Made by a program: the position numbers and the translations under genes | Shown: positions 55,941 to 64,000 of the stretch, piece after piece | Layout: the number at the start of each line of letters is the position of its first letter | Position numbering within the stretch: the stretch's first letter is position 1 | NCBI GenBank assembly: GCA_013397455.1 | Contig: VYZB01000277.1 | Location: 840,608 to 904,607 of the forward strand | From: Crotophaga sulcirostris | Lineage: Eukaryota; Chordata; Aves; Cuculiformes; Crotophagidae | DNA length: 64,000 bases | Reading direction: 5' to 3' | The notes under the pieces: model-generated | Told to the model about the DNA's origin: nothing | Databases searched by the model: none | What the model saw: only the letters and a program-made list of their open reading frames with translations

Positions 55941-56458
55941 TCCAAAATCCTGTGGCAAGGTACCTCACAGCTCTCAGGTCCTTGGCTGGCTGTGGATATA
56001 CTGGTTCCCAGTACCAGCTGCACTGGTTATGAGAGTCTGGCTCATCCCTGGCAGAGCTAGTGCATAGTCGTAGCTTTCTGGTTATTCGAAGGAAAAGAAG
56101 AGTGGTAGTTATTCCCATTGTTTGTAAAGTGACAACAGATTGGAGAATTGTGGTAGATTGTGAGTGTATTTAGAGGAAGGTTCCAGTCTGTCAGGAGCAC
56201 TGGAGGGCTGGATGTGCATCGCAGGGAAGGGCTGACCATTGCTTTGCTTGAAGCAAAGCCATCCCTTTTGCCCAGCAGCACTGTTAGTCCTGGGCTTCCA
56301 TGAGCATTACCAGTAACCATGTGTGCACACACTTAAAAATAAAAATGATATCATTATGACTTCAAGCAGGAGTTAGCACAGTAGGAATAGATAAAAACGA
56401 GCACTGAAATGAACAATGAGGTAAATTTTCATCAAGAAACACAGGATGAAACCATGAG

Positions 56459-56500
56459 ACTCCCATTAAAGCTGATGGGAGTTATGGTGCTAAATCACAT
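56459..56500. mobile_element. Old amniote repeat fragment with ACTCCCAT/ATGGGAGT palindrome
   Basis: ACTCCCAT (56459-56466) and ATGGGAGT (56475-56482) are perfect inverted arms, followed by TATGGTGCTAAATCAC. This resembles a widespread sauropsid repeat with 'CCCATTGAAGTCAATGGGAGTTA.GTGC'. Family name uncertain. Confidence 0.4.
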
Positions 56501-57769
56501 TTAATATTTACCCCCAATGTGTTTAAACAGAGAGCAGACAGAGCGACGTATGCTGCAAATATCACCTAATGTGGACACGATATGGTACATTAGGAGAATG
56601 GGTCATCTCTGGGCAAACATCCACCCTTTTGGGCCAGTGATGGGAATATATTGTATAACTGATTTCCTGTATCAATCTGGAAAGCGAGCAAGAAAACCAT
56701 GTGTTCATGGCCCTGTGGCCCCTGCTCCTCATCCAGCCCATCTGAGCCAGTGGGAGCATCAGGGCCAAGTTTCTGTCCTTCATTGGGTGTGGGGTCCCAG
56801 TGGCAAAATGTTTTAGGCTGCTCCCTTCCACGAAGGCATTTGTTGAGCATGCACTACAGTTGCACACCCAGAAGGACTGGCAGACCCTCCACATCTGCTA
56901 CCCTGGGCTGTGCGGGCGCGCTGCTGCCAGCGTGATGAACGTTTGCACTGGAAGCCACAGAGGTGATGAAACATGGGACTTCTTTTTGCTGCTCACATAT
57001 AAATCCAGTGCTAAAATATGATTTAAACAGTTGAAAATCCTATTGACTGAAATTAACTTCAGCTGAAGGACATTTGATTTAAGAGAGTTCTCCTTTCATT
57101 TTCAGATACATTATCCCATTTTAAATTATGGTTTTTATTACAAAAGCTTATTTTTACATTCCTTGTAATTCTAATTGACTTTTTACATCTTCAAGAGCTG
57201 CAGAGCACTGTATCAGTGATGAAAAATGTAATTTGCGATGAGCAGTTTTCCAGTTACATCCTTCCAGTGTTTTGCCTCCTTTCTATTTGTTTTATATCAT
57301 GACCTCTGAAAAATAGTCCGGAAAAAGGCAGATGCAGGGTTTTTTTGTGCTATTTGTCCGTTTTTGAGTCAGCAGGTCAAAGTTTGATGGCTTTAAAAGG
57401 AAGAAACAGCAAGGGGACACAACTGAGGTTGCTCAGGTGAAGGAAGCTTCTGGCTTTACCTTTGCTCAAAGGTTTTTTCTTCTTCCCGATACCTGATGTA
57501 TTAGGCTGCACGAATAACACATTTAGAAGAGCAATGCAATAAAAAACTGTGAAGGGTGAAGACAATAGATTTCAAGGAAAACTACATGCAGAGTGAAAAT
57601 GGGTCTAACAGCAGTAATAGCACTTCCCATTCTGCAGAGTGAATAAAAGGAAGGAAGGAGAGTGCACTACATCCGCTATTGACACTTTGAAGGTTTTTTT
57701 TTTTCCAAGGTAGCTGTAAAGGCGTTAATGGCAGTTTTTTTTCCACAAGTGCATGAAAAAGTAGCGTTT

Positions 57770-57791
57770 AAAAAAAAAAAAAAAAAAAAAA
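57770..57791. repeat. Poly(A) run, 22 bases
   Basis: An A22 tract is preceded by nearby T-runs at about 57695-57707 and 57734-57742. It is low-complexity intronic DNA. Confidence 0.9.
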
Positions 57792-59589
57792 GAAAAAGAT
57801 AAACCCTGGTAACCATTATAATATTGTCTTTGTGGACGAGGCAGGTATCTTGTTGTGAGAGACTTGAAAAGGAACAAGGAGAAAAGGACTTCAATCGTCT
57901 GCTAAATAGCTGAGGTTTTATATTGCAGATAAGAGTTACATTTTTCTTTCCTTTTCTTTTTTGTCTCTTGAATAGATCTAGGATAAGCATTAAAGAAATG
58001 CTGAACTATCTGAAAACAATTCTGTTAGCTGGCAGGCAGGGATGGCAGCCAATTGGCACACAATGGCAGTAATTAGCTGTCCGGTCCTCTTCTGCTCACT
58101 TCACTGAATTCCTGTTGGGTACAAACACTTCGGTGCTGGGAGGAAAATCTCAGATCCTCCCAACACCTCCCCACACGGTGGGGCTGTGAGCTGGGTCTGG
58201 TCTCTTCTCCATCCTTGCCCTTGTGAAGTGATGCCAGGACTCCATGAAGAGGCAAAGGGAAAGAAAACCTGGTTGCTTGCTCTCCTTATGCAGCTGAAAA
58301 ACACAGAGTTTGGGATCTTATGTCATTCCTGGGTTCGCTTGTGCTGTTTTGGCACAGTCAAGGGTTGCCCTAAGGGAAATGAACCTGAGCCATAGGTTCC
58401 CACCTCCGCTGTCCATCCATGTCTCCCTCTTGTTGCAGATCACCACCATCACAGCTTTTTGTGTGGGTTGCATGGAGAACAGAGGGGGAAGGAGATACTG
58501 GGAGCTGCAACTGCTTCAGCTCCCAGGCTTAATTTCATTTTTGATGGCATTTTTTGCAGCTACTTAGTATGAGAATGAAGACTAACATATTAACAGGTTC
58601 TTGGTGAAGACAAAGTCTGATTGCCATATTTTAATGGAAACTGAAGCTCCCAGAGCAGTAAGTCACAGGGAGTGCAGAGCCCCGGGGATGTGGATGGCCC
58701 TTTGAAGGATGAGGTTGTGGAGCAGGGAGCCATTGTCCCCTTTGTGTAAAGTTGCTTAAGTAGGGGAAAATTTCTCATGATTCAAGAACTGTTAATCTCT
58801 CTCTGTTAGTACTGAGAGAGATTAGCCAGGGCTTGGGTGTGAATGCTGATGCCTGAGGAGGCTGGCTGTGTGCTACCAGATTTGCTCTCTCTTGTTCTGC
58901 AAAGCAAACCCTGCTCTCCAAAAGGGTTTCAAATGATCTTAGATCTCCTTTGCAAGCAATGGCCAAATGCATATGCTAATGTCCTGGCTAATGTGATCTT
59001 GGAATTCTAGAAAGCCTCCCTCACTCACCAAAAAAAGGAGTATAAGTGACCCCAAATCAGATTATGTGACCCAGTATTACCCACCCTCCCCAAACCAGTT
59101 TTGCATGGCATCCTGCAGAGAGCAGCAAAAGGACTGCCATGGCCAGGGCTCGCATGCTGAACGGGCATCGCTGTGTTCACACTGGTGGAGCAGCTGCTTA
59201 TGCTCAGGCGTTGGTCATCTGTACCTGTTTGCTTCTCTGCAGCTCTCTTTCCTCTGCCTTTTATTTTATACCCCTGAAAAAGATAAAGGTGGAAATCTAA
59301 TCCTGAAAATTCAGGGTTTAGATCAAATATTTTCAGAAAAGGTCAGTTTTCATAGTTTCTGTTTCTTTTTCCTTTGATTGCGTGTTTGACTTCTGATGAA
59401 CATCAATGCAATCAGCATTTGTTGTGGATCTTAAAGAAATGTTTGTTGTGGAAGCCTGTCACAGTGTTTATGGCTCCCACTGATGTCTCCCTTATAAGGC
59501 AGAACATGCAGTAGGACAACATTGCATTCCTCTTACTAGCAACCAGTGAGGTTCTCCAAGTGGAAGACAGCAGGTGAGGTGTTAGGACA

Positions 59590-62022
<2,433 letters not shown>

Positions 62023-62187
62023 GATTACGATTTAAGCCAGCTCCAGCAGCCAGAGACCATGGATCACGTGCTGAACAAGACACCTGGAGTCAGAAGGGTG
62101 GATGAAAGACCTATTGGTGCTGAACCGCAGTATCCTATAAGACCAGTAATCCCACACCCAGGGGATATTGGTGACTTCATTAATGAG
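62023..62187 (+). CDS. CDH4: CDH4 exon 15: cytoplasmic tail linker
   Basis: This exon encodes residues 444-498, exactly 55 codons in phase 0. [16 protein letters not shown] is followed by a segment distinguishing CDH4 from CDH2 ([20 protein letters not shown]), then [19 protein letters not shown]. It joins the juxtamembrane region to the beta-catenin-binding domain; the conserved [12 protein letters not shown] part already contributes to beta-catenin binding. The acceptor is TTTGTCACAG, the donor GTATGT at 62188. No defects are visible. Confidence 0.97.
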
Positions 62188-63658
<1,471 letters not shown>

Positions 63659-64000
63659 ACTGACCTCATATTATTTAAAAAAAAAAAAAGAAGAAACAAA
63701 CAACAACAAAAAAAAACAATTTAGAAAAGAAAACAAACCCACAGACGACAACATTAACAGAAAGAGCCGATGCAGAAGCAAGAACTGTACAGATGTGGCA
63801 GCTTTTTTAATTAATATCCCCTGCTGACTGTATTGTTATTTTTAGTGGTGATATAGAAGGTTTCTTTTTTTTTTCCCTTTTTTTTCCTTTCCATGTTTTT
63901 TTTTAGAATATTGAGCTGTCTCGCATGAACACTTGTCTTTGCTGCAGGTTTTTTTTTTTGTTGGTTTCTTTAAAAACTTTTTTGGGTACTGTTATTCATT
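63659..64000 (+). other. CDH4: Start of CDH4 3' UTR
   Basis: The stretch after the stop is dominated by homopolymer-like tracts: A-rich near 63676-63717 and T-rich near 63860-63965. No AATAAA or ATTAAA polyadenylation signal is visible before the window ends, so the transcript continues beyond it. An open frame overlapping exon 16 in another phase into this region is a shadow. Confidence 0.85.

Overview
The window is vertebrate nuclear DNA, almost certainly from a bird. It carries the 3' half of one large gene on the + strand: CDH4, encoding R-cadherin (retinal cadherin, cadherin-4). Nine exons with correct splice sites and matching phases join into one open frame of 566 codons plus a stop. 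They run from the end of extracellular cadherin repeat EC2, through EC3, EC4, EC5 and the transmembrane helix, to the complete cytoplasmic tail. The bird assignment rests on CR1 retroposon fragments, including the 3' tail typical of avian CR1, on old MIR-like and sauropsid-type repeats, and on introns in the kilobase to tens-of-kilobases range. The CDH4 assignment, rather than CDH2, rests mainly on the tail encoded by exons 15 and 16.

Layout: 1-22858 is the 3' part of a very long intron. Exon 8 (22859-22996) follows, then an 18.6 kb intron, then exons 9 to 16 spaced 1-5 kb apart (41602-41787, 46525-46778, 50241-50383, 54039-54272, 55366-55599, 59744-59883, 62023-62187, 63452-63658). The stop codon is at 63656-63658 and the window ends inside the 3' UTR. 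Exon numbers assume the usual 16-exon classical cadherin gene; exons 1-7 would lie upstream of the window. About 97% of the window is intronic. I found no second protein gene, tRNA, rRNA, CRISPR array or intact transposon.

The introns hold decayed CR1 pieces, MIR-like SINE fragments, other old repeats, homopolymer runs, and patches that look like candidate cis-regulatory elements. Those patches include a CpG-dense one near 7.5-7.8 kb, an inverted SOX-type site around a TAATTA core, a Hox-Pbx/octamer-like composite and nuclear-receptor-type repeats. They are motif-level observations only. Functionally, the exons together encode the calcium-dependent adhesive stalk, the membrane anchor, the p120-catenin-binding juxtamembrane region and the beta-catenin-binding C-terminus. 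I see no sign of a novel multi-gene system. The most testable novelties are alternative transcripts of CDH4: a readthrough after exon 13 and a competing exon 10 donor.
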